This document shows, piece by piece, positions 37,701-49,836 of a stretch of DNA of 64,000 nucleotides (position 1 is its first letter; every line of letters starts with the position of its first letter). Where the stretch lies: NCBI RefSeq assembly GCF_000004075.3, contig NC_026656.2:12772001-12836000 (forward strand), written 5' to 3'. The translations under genes and the position numbers were made by a program. Source of the stretch: Cucumis sativus. Taxonomy: Eukaryota; Streptophyta; Magnoliopsida; Cucurbitales; Cucurbitaceae. The notes below the pieces were generated by a model that searched no databases, was not told the DNA's origin, and worked only from the letters and a program-made list of their open reading frames with translations.

Positions 37701-40700
37701 TTCTTTTAGTTTCCTTAATTTGATGGTCTCTTCTCTTTTAGGTTTTTGGACTTTTAAAAATTGAACCCAACACTTTTGAAATTCCTTTCAATTTTTATTT
37801 TCTTTTTCACTTCTTTTTATTGATTGGTTTTTAAAATTTCCTTATTTTAGTCTAAATTTAACAAGAAAAAAAAAAAAAAAAAAGAGTTGTTAGAATTAGA
37901 ATGATTGTTATGGAAAAGTTATACCAATGATCCCTTTTTAGAGGCCAAGTTAAAAAAACCTAATCAAAAATCATCTTACATACCTAATTAGACCGTTACA
38001 ATTTTTCTTCAATTCTTTTTTTTTTATTTGCTTAGATTCTTACGTATATTTCTTGCTCGTTCATCTTGTTCTTCATTAAATGCTAATGCATTTTTTTCTC
38101 CGAGAAAAATTGCATAACTAAGAACGAAGAGAAAAAAATGCAAAAGGAGAGGAAAATGCGTAGAGGTGAAGAGAGACGTGGAAGGAAGACGAACCACTAA
38201 AACACAAAGATAAAAAATAGCAAGAAAAAAAAAGTAGATTAGTGCTAACATAAACTTACGATTAATCTTAATTTTGGCCTAAGGTCCTATAACGGTATGG
38301 AAAGGTAAAAAATGTTTAAAAACTAGAATAGATGATTTGTAAATGTTGTCAATTGGAAGTTTAATCTTCTACATTTTGGTATTATTTGATAATATTTAGA
38401 CTTTGTTTGGTAATAATTTTATTTTTTGTGTTTTATGGTTTGTGATTTATGTTTACTTTCTTCTAAATTTTGTATTTTGGTTCATGCATCTTTTTAAGAA
38501 CATAAAAACAAGTTTTGAATATTATATTTTTTATGATATGTTTTGATTCACTAAAGAAAAAATTAATCTTTTTATAAAGAAAAGATTTAGAATAACTCTT
38601 TCAAAATACTTCAAATGATTTCTAAAATGACACTTTTAGAAAATAAATACCCTATAGTTTTATTTCATTGTTGAAAATGATTCTTATAAACCACATTTTA
38701 TATATTGTTTTTCTATGTTTAGTTATCTACATTTTTAAGGTGTTTATAAAATAAAAGATAGATTTATTTTTGAAGAGTTTTCAAAAGTTGTTTTGTTTTT
38801 AGAAATTGACTAAATAGAAAATATAAAATTATGCCTAAGAAGTTTTAAGAAAACAAAAACGGTTTTCAAAAACAAAATGTCATCTTTTATTTTTTTTTTG
38901 TTATACATTTGGATTTCCTACTAAAAAAGGGTTTCAAGAGGCTTTTAATTTTAAATGATATTTGGTTTTTTATTTGTTGTTTGGTTACATTTCCAACTTT
39001 TCAAAAGAATTTTTCTTTATTTTAGCATTTGGTTACCAATTTAAGTGTTTCTTGAAAGAAAAGAAAAACTGAAAAAAGAAAAAACTATGAAAAACAAAAT
39101 TGTTGTCAAATTGAAAAAAATAATTCTAAAAGAAAATACTAAAAATATTATTTATTTTATTTTTGAAAGAGACTTTTAATGGTTTCTCTTTTCTTTTTTA
39201 TTCTTTAAGAAATTAGGATATACATGTGGGTGTGGATGAAATAATTTTGCCAAATTTTAGTGAACTCTCATTTATTTTATTTATTATTATCATTTATTAT
39301 TTTTGGTGGATAGTAATTAAAGAGTCCTTTTGATTTTGAAAGAAAGTTTTTCTTTCCTACCAATTAAAATAAAGAATTTTTCCTTGATGGGATTTCTTTT
39401 ATTTTTAAAAAATAATTTAATATAATAAATATTTTGAGCTAGTTTAGACTAAAGGACATAACGAGAATTGCTCGATAAAAAAAAATGGAGATTATGAATG
39501 GGTTCAACCAACTTCATTCTACGCAGTTGGCTTAGTGAGACTAAACGTGAAGGGATAGTTATAGTTTGTCTCAAACCAAACCTAAGTCGAACATGAGCAC
39601 AAAAGAATAGGGTTGGTCTAGGCAAGGTTGAGCCTAAAGGAACAGTTGTCGTCTGGCTTGACCCAAGCCAAGCCAAGCATGAGTCGAGGAGAATGATAAA
39701 AAAGCCCACATTGCATTGTCCGACTTATTCCAAAACCAAGGGCGTGCATAAAATAGTATGCGATCCTAGGTTAATGAATGATAAGAGATTCCTAATTCAA
39801 AGAGAATTAGAGTAAAAAATTCTATAAAATGGGTGATTTGAGCATTTGAGAATGTAACTTAAAAGTTCTAATTTATTTTCTACATCTTAATTATGATATC
39901 ATAATCTTTTTCTTTATTTTGCAAGTCCTCTCTTTTTCAAAATACAAATTTACCATTGATGTCATATCAAGTGCGTTTTCTTATAACCAAAATTTGGCAT
40001 AAATATATATATATATATATATTTTATTTATTTATTGAAATTAATTAAATGAATAATTTTTTAGTTAATTAAATGAGTGTTTCTTGATTTAAGACAAAAC
40101 TTCAATTAATATTATTTCATACTAAATTTGATTTTTTTTTTTCAAACTCACTGTATAATATAAAACATTACAATTATGCAAAAAAGAAAAAATCGAATAT
40201 AGTTTGATAAACACTTCTTTATCTTTAATAAAATGCTATATTTTATAAACATTTTAGCAATTATTTATCCTTTACTATAATATTTTTTAAAATATATATT
40301 TTTCTTTTTCATGAAAAAGCTACCATTGGATCATATTTAATTTGGGACTTTACAACTACATTTATCAATTGAATTTATATCTTATTCTAAACATAAAACA
40401 ACTTTATTACTATTTATACCCTACAACTCACCTTTAAATAAACAAACCCTTATGGTATGTTCTTTACTCTATGTTAATTTCTTTCGATAGGGATACATCC
40501 CTTTTAGACGATTAAATTGTTTGTAACAACTAAGTTTAGTTTGTAAGTTAATTTAAGTATCTATTAATCTATTAATTAAAAAATTTGAATTCTTACCTCT
40601 CATGTTTTATGTTCTTTTTAAGTACACATTCACTAAAACAAATATGAATAATAATATAAAACTTAAATATACTTTTAACATAATAATCTTAACTTTAAAT

Positions 40701-42929
40701 AAATTGTTTTGATTTTTACGACAACCTAATTCACATATTTTAAAACATTTTAGGTCTAATATATCATTAACATAATTAAATTTTAAGAAATTAAACAATA
40801 AAGTATACATTAAAAAAAATGTGTACGTATTCTAACTTTCAATTTAATGTCGGGTAGGTTAGTGAACGTTTTTTTCATTCTAAAAGAGTTGACTAGAAAA
40901 ATAATCTATTAAATAGAAAATTAAAAATTTTAACGACTTTTTTAATACAAAATTGAAAGTATATAACGAGATAGTTGATATATATAATATATATTTTTAA
41001 AATCACATAATTATATTAGAAAATATTTTAATAAAAAGAAGTAATGGATTGGATATTTGGGACTAAAAAAATTGGGTGGTTTAGGATAAAGAGGTCCATC
41101 CATTATGATTGAATGACGTGTCGTTACTATCTCACATCATCTCTCCCATCTTCAAACCCAATGACCCTTTTCGTCTTTTAAAAACTTTTCAAATCACATC
41201 AAGTTGTTATAAATCGACATTTAAGTCAACGTCTTCCTAAGTCTCGACTTCAGAAACTAAGGTGTTCAACTTTTGCACACAATGTGTTTGGTGCTCCATG
41301 TTCGAAAAACCAAGATAAACCTAATTTTGATAATTAGACTCCAAAAGAGAATTGGAGGATACATTATTATAGTTAAACTTAATTAACTCTACCCTCAAAC
41401 TACCTCATTTTCATATTCTTTCACTCTCTTACGTAATCATAAGAATGTGCATGACAAATGTAATATCGGTTTGTGAGTTTTCTTACTTCAATGTTAGCTA
41501 GTGTCATGTGAACGTTAGATAGGTTGGCTATATTTGTAGGTCTATTTTTTTTTTGTAATTAAGATTATTGGATGAATTAATTCAAAAGGTAAATTTAACT
41601 TGTTTAATTAATTTGATTGATTGACAAATTTAGAGAGGAATTATTTTATTGGTAAACAGAGTAGAAACAAAAGTTCTAAAAAAGGTTGGACAGTTTTGGT
41701 CCAATAATAATTGTAACTCACTAAATTACAAATTCACCTCTCCCATTTTTTAGTATTGCAATTCAAATAATAGAATTAATGAATCCAAGGATTCTCTCTA
41801 ACTCAACACACAGCTCAAAAAGTAATAATTCTTTATTTTCAGAGTTTAAAATTAAAAAAATATATTGTTTACAGTGAAAGGCAAATTTATTTTGAAAGAG
41901 AAAGGATAAAGAACAAAATGCCTACACATTTGTCATACACACTTTAAATTTGAGAATGAAATAAAATATAATTTCTCTTATTTAAAGTTATAATGATATA
42001 TTTATAGATGAGGTTGATCTGAATCTTTTTATGTTTCCTTTTGAAATTGAATTGTTTGATAACAGATTCGAATAGTACGCGAGATTAATTCTTAAGCTCA
42101 AATAGTCTTTTTCGAAAGTTGAGCTCCTAGAAGAAGAAGAAAAGGTTGGCGGAGTGACCAAATTCCCCCCTTGCCCTAAGCATCAACATCGATCTCTTTT
42201 TCTTATATATATATAATTTGAGAATTTGAGAATAAAACTTATAAATGATAGAGATATTGTGTATTGAATTTGTCAAAAGCACTCTTAAAAAAAAGTTGCC
42301 ATTCACTTTGATGGAAACTTCAATACGTCACCACCTGGCCTTTCCAAATCAAATGGCAACCAAGTCTGACGTGGAGATTCCTTTTCTTTTTCCCTGCTGA
42401 CGTGGAGCTTATGAAGAATCTCTTTTTTAATTACATTAATTACATTTCTTTTTCTTTTTTCCAAATTAAATTGCATTTTATGGCTTTCTATTTTTTAAAA
42501 TTATTTCAACCTAGTTTTTTGCTTTTGCTTTTGCATTTGCATTGATTGACTAAAGGTAAAATTTGAGCCATTTATAGATTTGTGGAGTATTTATTCTTTT
42601 GTTTATTTTCAACTTTTATTATCGTGCAAATATTGGTTATTCTCTCCAAAAATATATTTAGAAAAGGTAACCATTTTTGTATTGCATTACTATTCATTTT
42701 TAGGGTTAGACACCGCCTCATGAGAAAAATGTGTGTACACTAAACATTTTGAGCAAAAGGTTTGTGTAAGCCTCAAACTTGTGGTTGTTGTTGAAGTTGA
42801 GATTTTTGTAGTCATTATTATAGATCTTGATCGAGGTATGAAAAACCTTGTACTTATCATTGAGACTTTTTGATGTGGTAGTCATTGTAGAACTTAGAAG
42901 GAGTTTATTTTGATATAGTATTTAGAGGG
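37701..42929. other. AT-rich intergenic DNA
   Basis: No gene recognised. It holds an A-run of about 20 at 37864-37883, a TA microsatellite near 40001-40021, and the repeat at 39530-39700. A promoter-like islet at 42.3-42.42 kb has two TGACGTGGAG boxes 40 bp apart (near 42369 and 42409). The ORF at 38251-38024 (minus) is mostly hydrophobic and has no coding support. Confidence 0.5.
39530..39700. repeat. Diverged direct repeat, unit about 110 bp
   Basis: GGGATAGTTATAGTTTGTCTCAA...CAAACCTAAGTCGAACATGAG (about 39552-39597) and GGAACAGTTGTCGTCTGGCTTGA...AAGCCAAGCATGAGTCGAGG (about 39640-39689) are related copies. The stretch is GC-richer than its flanks and may be part of a mobile element, but the family was not recognised. 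Confidence 0.45.
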
Positions 42930-43230
42930 GAGACTAATATGGTGAATGCGAGGGAATCTTATAAAAAGCATGAAAAAGCATTTTGTGGAAGTGAGAGAAG
43001 CTCAAACTTAGGGGGATAGTCTAAGTTGAAATGTTGAAGAGCAAGCTAATGAGAATTACTTAAGAAAGAGTCTGTCATACAAATACTTTCGTTGTAATTG
43101 CCAAACTCTTTATATAGTAAAATTTCGTTCCATCAAGCACATTTTCTCTCAGATGTAGGTGACTTTGCACCAAACTAGGTTATCAACTTCTGTGTCATTA
43201 TTTTTATGCTTGCTTTTGTAACAACTCTCT
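42930..43230 (+). mobile_element. Ty1/copia-type LTR relic with polypurine tract
   Basis: AAACTTAGGGGGATAG at 43004-43019 has the form of a copia 3' polypurine tract. It is followed by LTR-like sequence with TTATATAGTAAAATTTCG, TCTCTCAGATGTAGGTGAC, and TTGCACCAAACTAGGTTATCAACTTCTGTGTC. In plant copia LTRs this order (TATA region, 'GTAGG...', 'ACC-AACTA-GTTA', 'TGTGTC') is typical. There is no clean TG...CA, no second LTR and no protein region, so it is a truncated, decayed copy. Ends are approximate. Confidence 0.5.
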
Positions 43231-44149
43231 CTTGTCGGATATATTATCTATGACATCATGCTTGACGTTGTGTTTGCTATTAGATCCACCCATTTTTTAA
43301 AAGTTGGTCCTTTTGTTATACAAGAAAAGACACCTAAAAATCTATTTTTAAATGTATGAAAAAAATATCTACAAATATAATAAAAATTGACAAAGATACA
43401 CTCTCATAGATATCTATGATTTATTAGGAATAAATAATAGTAGTCTATAAAATTTTACTATATTTATAAATATTTTAGTTCGTTTAGTTATATTTGAAAA
43501 TAATTCAAATAAATAAATACAAAATTAAAAAAATTTAAGTGAAGTTAAGAAAACAAACAAAATAAACTTTTAAATTGAAAAAAAAAAAGAAATATTTTAA
43601 ACCAACCATTATAATTCCATGAAGTATATACAATTTTGGATTATTCCCTATCACATCAAACTTTTATTATTATTATTATTATTTAAAAAACATCAAAATT
43701 TAAATTTGTGAAGATAACTACAACCTAAACACAAACCTTTCATCAATCCCAATCCCTCACTTTATCCATTTTATTAAAAAAGAATTGTGAGAAATTAATA
43801 TTTTGAACAAGTTTTATCCATAAAATATAATGGGTTTGATAATGATTCATGAGACATGACTCGAAATCCATCTTACAGAACATTTTTCTAATGATGATGT
43901 GTGTGTGTATATATATACCATTTTCATGCCCTTCTATTGGAGAGAGAAATAGTTTGATAACTATATACAATAGTTATTTAATAAGTTAGCAAAGTATATA
44001 ATATATTAAACTACTTAATTCTTTTGGCATTAGATACTTTTGGTCATTGACTGATTGGGTTAGGGTTGTAAGGATAATGATTAAGGACTTGGTAAATTTC
44101 TAGGAGAGAATATATATATATATTCTCTATTATAATTGGTATATTGTAT
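43231..44149. other. AT-rich flank left of the composite retrotransposon
   Basis: No gene seen. It contains GT and TA simple repeats (43897-43918) and a perfect 24-bp palindrome, AGAGAA(TA)6TTCTCT, at 44105-44128, 21 bp before the insertion site. Confidence 0.6.
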
Positions 44150-44154
44150 ATCAT
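44150..44154. repeat. Left target-site duplication (ATCAT)
   Basis: ATCAT lies immediately before the TGTTGAATAAG start of LTR-A and is repeated exactly at 59275-59279 after the CA end of LTR-C. This fixes the outer limits of one insertion event. Confidence 0.85.
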
Positions 44155-44912
44155 TGTTGAATAAGAAATTTTGAGACCAATCACAAGTTGCCACATCATT
44201 TATTAAGTTAATGATGAAAAGTACAAATAATTAAATTTGGGACTAATTAAAATTGACACATGCCCCAAATTAAAGAGTTAAAATAAATAAATTGGTCATT
44301 CTAATAATGCCACATGTTTTCATATTAATCGTTGGATTAAGTTAATCATTTTAGTTCAATTAAGCCAAAAAAAAATAAGCTTAATTGAGCCCAAAGACTA
44401 AATATAACCTAAGTCCATATGGTTGAGCCCATGGGTCTGGTCCATGGACCAACCAAGTTCAAACCCATAAAGCCCACAGTGAACTCTATAAATAGAGGAA
44501 TTCTCCTCATTTGCAGGGGTTGGAAAATTTTGACTCTAGAAGATCCAGAGAGAATTCTTCCAAAAGCTAGAAGACTCCCTAACTTCTGAAGTTGGCCACC
44601 CTCGAAGATTGAAGCTGTTTTGAAGATACAAACTTTCTTCCAAGACTCAAACTTCAAGAACATCACGTGCTCCGCTTCCTCAAATCAAGCGTAAGCATTC
44701 AACCAACTTGAAGAACATCACGTGCTCCGCTTCTCCAAATCAAGCGTAGACGTTCAACAAACTTCAAGAACATCACGTGCTCCGCTTCTCCAAATCAAGC
44801 GTAGACGTTCAACAAACTTCAAGAACATCACAGCTGCTCCGCTTCCTCCAAATCAAGCGTAGACATACAGTTGAGAGAGAATCAGAGGATCAAATTCTAG
44901 AGATTGAACCGC
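44155..44912 (+). repeat. LTR-A (left outer LTR, 3'-truncated)
   Basis: Homologous to LTR-C from its first base to ATTGAACCGC (758 bp against 759), with about half a dozen differences noticed by eye. The last roughly 82 bp of the LTR are missing and the sequence jumps into the 3'-region GAA/TTC repeat. TATAAATA box at 44487-44494. Four copies of a 55-bp internal repeat lie at about 44650-44870. Promoter part intact, primer site lost. Confidence 0.9.
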
Positions 44913-45545
44913 TTTCATCTTCATCTCCTCCCATATGTCATAATCGAGAGGATTCATCTCCTTTCATATGTCATAGCCGAGAGGATTCATCTTCATCTTC
45001 TCTCATATGTCATAGCTGAGAGGATTCATCTTCATCTTCTTCCAAGTGCTGCAACTGAAGAGAATTCATCTTCATCTCCTCCCATATGTCATAGCCGAGA
45101 GGATTCATCTTCATCTTCTCCTACTATGTCGTAGCTGAGAGTATCCATCTTTATCATCTAACAGGTGTCGCAACCCGGCCGATGGAATTCATTTTCATCA
45201 GCTCTAAGGTGTCGCAAGCTAGATGATTCATCTTCATCTTCTCCCTAGTACCACAACCAAGAAAGAAAGAAAAAAAAAAAGGAGAAGCAAGAAAGAAGAA
45301 AGAAGAAAATGATGAAGAAGAAAGAAGGAAGAGAAAAAAAAAAAAAAAAGAAAAAAGAAAGAAAAAAGAAAAGAAAAAAAAAAAAAAAAAAAACAAAAAG
45401 AAAAGAAAGAACACAAAAAAAACAAAAGAAAGAAGAAGAAGAAGAAAACAAAAAAGAAAGAAGCAAAAGAAGAAAAAAACAAAAAGAAAGAAGAATAAGA
45501 AGAAAGAAGAAAAAAAAAAAACGAAGAAGCTCAATTGGTGATAAC
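44913..45545 (+). repeat. 3'-region remnant of the left unit: GAA/TTC repeat and polypurine stretch
   Basis: 44913-45240 holds a short series of 'GAGAGGATTCATCTTCATCTTC + CATATGTCATAGC' units matching 56320-56630 of the right unit. 45241-45540 is almost purely purine on the plus strand (GAAGAA, AAAGAA, long A runs). The Lys/Glu ORFs (plus) and Phe/Ser ORFs (minus) here are artefacts of composition. Confidence 0.8.
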
Positions 45546-46787
45546 GAAGATCGAAGCCACGACGATGACAGAGTCGATCTCTTCCTACTAGGGCGATAGA
45601 TCTGACGGCAAAAAGCCCGATCGTCCCTAGAAGAAGCTCAACAAAGTCATTTATGCAAACGAAGATTGAAGCCCGACGATGACAGAGTCGATCTCTCCTA
45701 CTAGGGCGATAGATCTGACGGCAAAAGCCCGATCGTCCCTAGAAGAAGCTCAACAAAGTCATTTCTGCAAACGAAGATCGAAGCCCGACGATGACAGAGT
45801 CGATCTCTCCTACTAGGGCGATAGATCTGACGGCAAAAGCCCGATCGTCCCTAGAAGAAGCTCAACAAAGTCATATTCTGCAAACGAAGATCGAAGCCCG
45901 ACGATGACAGAGTCGATCTCTCCTACTAGGGCGATAGATTCTGACGGCAAAAGCCCGATCGTCCCTAGAAGAAGCTCAACAAAGTCATTTCTGCAAACGA
46001 AGATCGAAGCCCGACGATGACAGAGTCGATCTCTCCTACTAGGGCGATAGATCTGACGGCAAAAGCCCGATCGTCTCTAGAAGAAGCTCAACAAAGTCAT
46101 TTCTGCAAACGAAGATCGAAGCCCGACGATGACAGAGTCGATCTCTCCTACTAGGGCGATAGATCTGACGGCAAAAGCCGATCGTCCCTAGAAGAAGCTC
46201 AACAAAGTCATTTCTGCAAACGAAGATCGAAGCCCGACGATGACAGAGTCGATCTCTCCTACTAGGGCGATAGATCTGACGGCAAAAGCCCGATCGTCCC
46301 TAAAGAAGAAGCTCAACAAAGTCATTTCTGCAAACGAAGATCGAAGCCCGACGATGACAGAGTCGATCTCTCCTACTAGGGCGATAGATCTGACGGCAAA
46401 AGCCCGATCGTCTCTAGAAGAAGCTCAACAAAGTCATTTCTGCAAACGAAGATCGAAGCCCGACGATGACAGAGTCGATCTCTCCTACTAGGGCGATAGA
46501 TCTGACGGCAAAAAGCCCGATCGTCCCTAGAAGAAGCTCAACAAAGTCATTTCTGCAAACGAAGATTGAAGCCCGACGATGACAAAGTCGATCTCTCCAA
46601 CTAGGGCGATAGATCTGACGGCAAAAGCCCGATCGTCCCTAGAAGAAGCTCAACAAAGTCATTTCTGCAAACGAAGATCGAAGCCCGACGATGACAGAGT
46701 CGATCTCTCTCCTACTAGGGCGATAGATCTGACGGCAGAAGCCCGATCGTCCCTAGAAGAAGCTCGACAAAGTCATTCCTGCAAAAA
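45546..46787 (+). repeat. 112-bp tandem array, 11 units (left unit)
   Basis: Units beginning GAAGATCGAAGCCCGACGAT start at 45546, 45661, 45773, 45886, 45999, 46111, 46222, 46336, 46448, 46561 and 46673. Period is 112 bp, with 1-3 bp indels in some. Identity between units is very high. Each unit contains an inverted pair AGATCGA...TCGATCT and is about half G+C, far above its surroundings. 112 is not a multiple of 3 and the reading frame is not conserved, so it is not coding. Confidence 0.95.
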
Positions 46788-47792
46788 AAAAAAAAAACAA
46801 AAACAAAAACAAAAACAAAAATACAAAAAAAAAAACAAACAAACAAAAAACAAAACAAAACAGAAAAAAAAAAAACACACACACACACACAAAAAAAAAA
46901 GAGAGAAAAAAAAAAAGAGAAAGGGAGAAGAAAAGTTTTCTATACCTTTCTGCCGATTTGATGAGGAATAAGCGTTGGATGAGGTATAAGTGAGTAGGGT
47001 ATGAGTCTATTTATAAGCCCAACAAATCCAATTCCTAAAAGGATTAGGAATGATATTTAATTATTTTTTTAAAAAAAAAACAAATCCAATTCCTAAAAGG
47101 AATAGGAATGATTTTTAAAAAATAATATATATATAAAGAAAAGATAATCCAATTATCTTATTTTATTTTAAATTATTTCTTTTTTTGGATAAATCTCAAG
47201 TTTAACTTTTATTGAGATATTTAAAATATTTAAAAATTTCAACATTTTTAAAAATATATACATATATATATATAAATATTCTCAATTTCAAAATTCAAGT
47301 TAAATTAACTTGCATATATGACCTCCTTTTTATCATGAATTTAAATCGGAGCCATAAATCCAACTTTACCTAAGATTGAGGACCTGATTTTTTTATCTCA
47401 AATTAAAATTGGTCATTCCAAATTCTTATGCATCCCCAAGATAAATTAAGGTACGGTAGAAACCTTATCCTTATTTCAAAATTAAAATTTTGGTTATATT
47501 CCAAATTTTACTTTTAAAAAAAAAAATCATCATATTAATTTTTTTTTCCCCTCAAATAAAATTAAGTGGGAAATAAAACTTTGAATTTTTTTTTTTTTTA
47601 AGGTTTGGCCATATTCCAACCCTTATTTTAAATTTAAATCAAACCCACGTACTAAATTCATAGTTTGATTAATTTGATATGCTGAATTGAGTAAAAAAAA
47701 AAAAAAAAAAAGGCTCGTACTTTGACTTCAAATTTATCTTTTCCGAGATTCATTCACCCATATACGTGCATAAATCTCGAAAAGGGGGCATT
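46788..47792 (+). other. A/C-rich tract and pre-LTR region ending in a polypurine tract (left unit)
   Basis: 46788-46920 is poly-A interrupted by C (CAAAAACAAAAAC, ACACACAC). 46940-47770 is AT-rich, with a direct pair CAAATCCAATTCCTAAAAGG near 47024 and 47080. The polypurine tract GAAAAGGGGG lies at 47779-47788, 4 nt before LTR-B. The matching region of the right unit is 57393-58433. Confidence 0.85.
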
Positions 47793-48722
47793 TGTTGAAT
47801 AAGAAATTTTGAGACCAATCACAAGTTGCCCACATCATTTATTAAGTTAATGATGAAAAGTACAAATAATTAAATTTGGGACTAATTAAAATTGACACAT
47901 GCCCCAAATTAAAGAGTTAAAAATAAATAAATTGGTCATTCTAATAATGCCACATGTTTTCATATTAATCGTTGGATTAAGTTAATCATTTTAGTTCAAT
48001 TAAGCCAAAAAAAATAAGCTTAATTGAGCCCAAAGACTAAATATAACCTAAGTCCATATGGTTGAGCCCATGGGTCTGGTCTATGGACCAACCAAGTTCA
48101 AACCCATAAAGCCCACCAGTGAACTCTATAAATAGAGGAATTCTCCTCATTTGCAGGGGTTGGAAAATTTTGACTCTAGAAGATCTAGAGAGAATTCTTC
48201 CAAGAGCTAGAAGACTCCCTAACTTCTGAAGTTGACCACCCTCGAAGATTGAAGCTGCTTTGAAGATACAAACTTTCTTCCAAGACTCCAACTTCAAGAA
48301 CATCAACTTTCTTCCAAGACTCCAACTTCAAGAACATCACGTGCTCCGCTTTCCTCAAATCAAGCGTAAGCATTCAACCAACTTGAAGAACATCACGTGC
48401 TCCGCTTCTCCAAATCAAGCGTAGACGTTCAACAAACTTCAAGAACATCACGTGCTCCGCTTCTCCAAATCAAGCGTAGACGTTCAACAAACTTCAAGAA
48501 CATCACGTGCTCCGCTTCTCCAAATCAAGCGTAGACGTTCAACAAACTTCAAGAACATCACGTGCTCCGCTTCCTCCAAATCAAGCGTAGACATACAGTT
48601 GAGAGAGAATCAGAGGATCAAATTCTAGAGATTGAACCGCATCGCATCAAATCAACAAAAATACAACATCAACCCAAGTTCAAGTCCACGAATTAAATTT
48701 CTCCGGAAATCTCGTGCGAACA
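47793..48722 (+). repeat. LTR-B (central LTR, 930 bp, complete)
   Basis: Starts TGTTGAATAAG and ends GTGCGAACA. TATAAATA at 48127-48134. It has five copies of the 55-bp repeat (with CATCACGTGCTCCGC cores near 48335, 48392, 48447, 48502 and 48557) plus a 34-bp duplication of 'TTTCTTCCAAGACTCCAACTTC' sequence near 48270-48330. These two expansions account exactly for the 89 bp by which it exceeds LTR-C. It serves as the 5' LTR of the coding unit. Confidence 0.92.
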
Positions 48723-48725
48723 AAT

Positions 48726-48743
48726 TGGCACGCCGGTGGGACC
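48726..48743 (+). other. Primer-binding site
   Basis: TGGCACGCCGGTGGGACC starts 3 nt after LTR-B. A TGG start, complementary to a tRNA CCA end, is expected. The rest resembles primer sites of other Tat-type elements from memory; the primer tRNA was not determined. Confidence 0.65.
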
Positions 48744-48792
48744 ATCTCTACCTCTCATCTCTCTCTCATCATCTAGATCTACAAACAAATCA

Positions 48793-49836
48793 ATGGTATC
48801 AAAGAAAGCTGCATCCAAATCTTCAGCTGCAAGCGACACCGTACACGGGACCTATCACCCGTAGTCGTTCCAAGGGGATCATCCAAGGGCAAGACCAAGG
48901 TTCCGCCATCGCGCAGAGCATCCTGAAGCAATTGATGGAATCTCCTAAAGCTGGAATTGTCATCAAGGAAAATCCTCTATATAATGATTATGATTCTGCC
49001 TCTAGCAGGTCACTGAAAGAAGCACACCCAGATGTGATGTCCGTCATGATGGCTGATGTAGCAGTTGAGACTGCCATGGCGGAGATGGAGAGAAAATTAA
49101 TCTCCTGATGAAGGTTGTTGATGAACGGAGACCACGAAATTGCAGCTTTAAAGGAGCAGATGCAGACTCGTGAAACTGCTGAATCGAGTCAAACTCCTGT
49201 CGTTAAAGTTGATGACAAAGGGAAGAACGTGGTACAAGAAAATCAGCCACAACAACAATCAACTTCTGTGGCTTCTCTCTCGGTTCAACAATTACAAGAT
49301 ATGATCACAACTCCATCAGAGCACAATATGGAGGCCCATCTCAGACTTCTTTCATGTACTCTAAACCATACACCAAAAGAATCGACAACTTGAGAATGCC
49401 GCTTGGATATCAGCCTCCAAAATTCCAGCAGTTTGACGGAAAGGGCAATCCAAAACAGCACGTTGCTCACTTCGTCGAAACATGTGAGAATGCAGGATCA
49501 AGAGGAGATCAACTAGTCAGACAATTTGTTCGAAGCTTGAAAGGAAATGCTTTTGAATGGTATACTGATCTGGAGCCAGAAAGCATTGAGAGTTGGGAAC
49601 AACTAGAAAAGGAGTTTCTCAATCGCTTCTACAGCACCAGGCGTACTGTAAGCATGATGGAGCTTACAAATACGAAACAAAGAAAGGGAGAACCAGTCAT
49701 CGACTACATCAATAGATGGAGAGCTCTAAGTCTTGACTGTAAAGATCGGCTCACCGAACTGTCGGCTGTAGAAATGTGCACCCAAGGCATGCACTGGGGA
49801 CTCCTCTTACAAAAGGAGAAGATAATGCACAACTGA
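48793..49836 (+). pseudogene. gag of the Tat element, frameshifted and 3'-truncated
   Basis: The likely start is the ATG at 48793 (MVSKKAASKSS). That frame stops near 48864, while the protein continues in the frame open to 49108, then beyond a stop in the frame open from 49115, then in a third frame from 49354 to 49836. At least three breaks are therefore present. The 49354-49836 part is the retrotransposon gag domain (PPKFQQFDGKGNPKQHVAHF, then FEWYTDLEP, WEQLEKEFLNRFY, DYINRWRALS). It ends abruptly after MHWGLL, and no CCHC zinc knuckle was found. The product would be the capsid-like protein that packages element RNA. Confidence 0.8.

Noticed and set aside
38024..38251. Minus-strand hydrophobic ORF of 75 codons
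   Set aside because: Made of Phe/Leu from T-rich sequence; no promoter, no homologue recognised.
45154..45599. Phe-rich (minus) and Lys/Glu-rich (plus) ORFs, also at 56532-57103
   Set aside because: Low-complexity translations of the polypurine stretch in the retrotransposon; no domain and no frame conservation between the two copies.
45546..46787. Regular array resembling a CRISPR locus
   Set aside because: The 112-bp units are contiguous with no unique spacers, in a plant retrotransposon 3' region.
46240..46971. Repeated peptide SPTRAIDLTAKARSSLEEA as a repeat protein
   Set aside because: The 112-bp period is not a multiple of 3, so the peptide appears only in parts; no start or domain.
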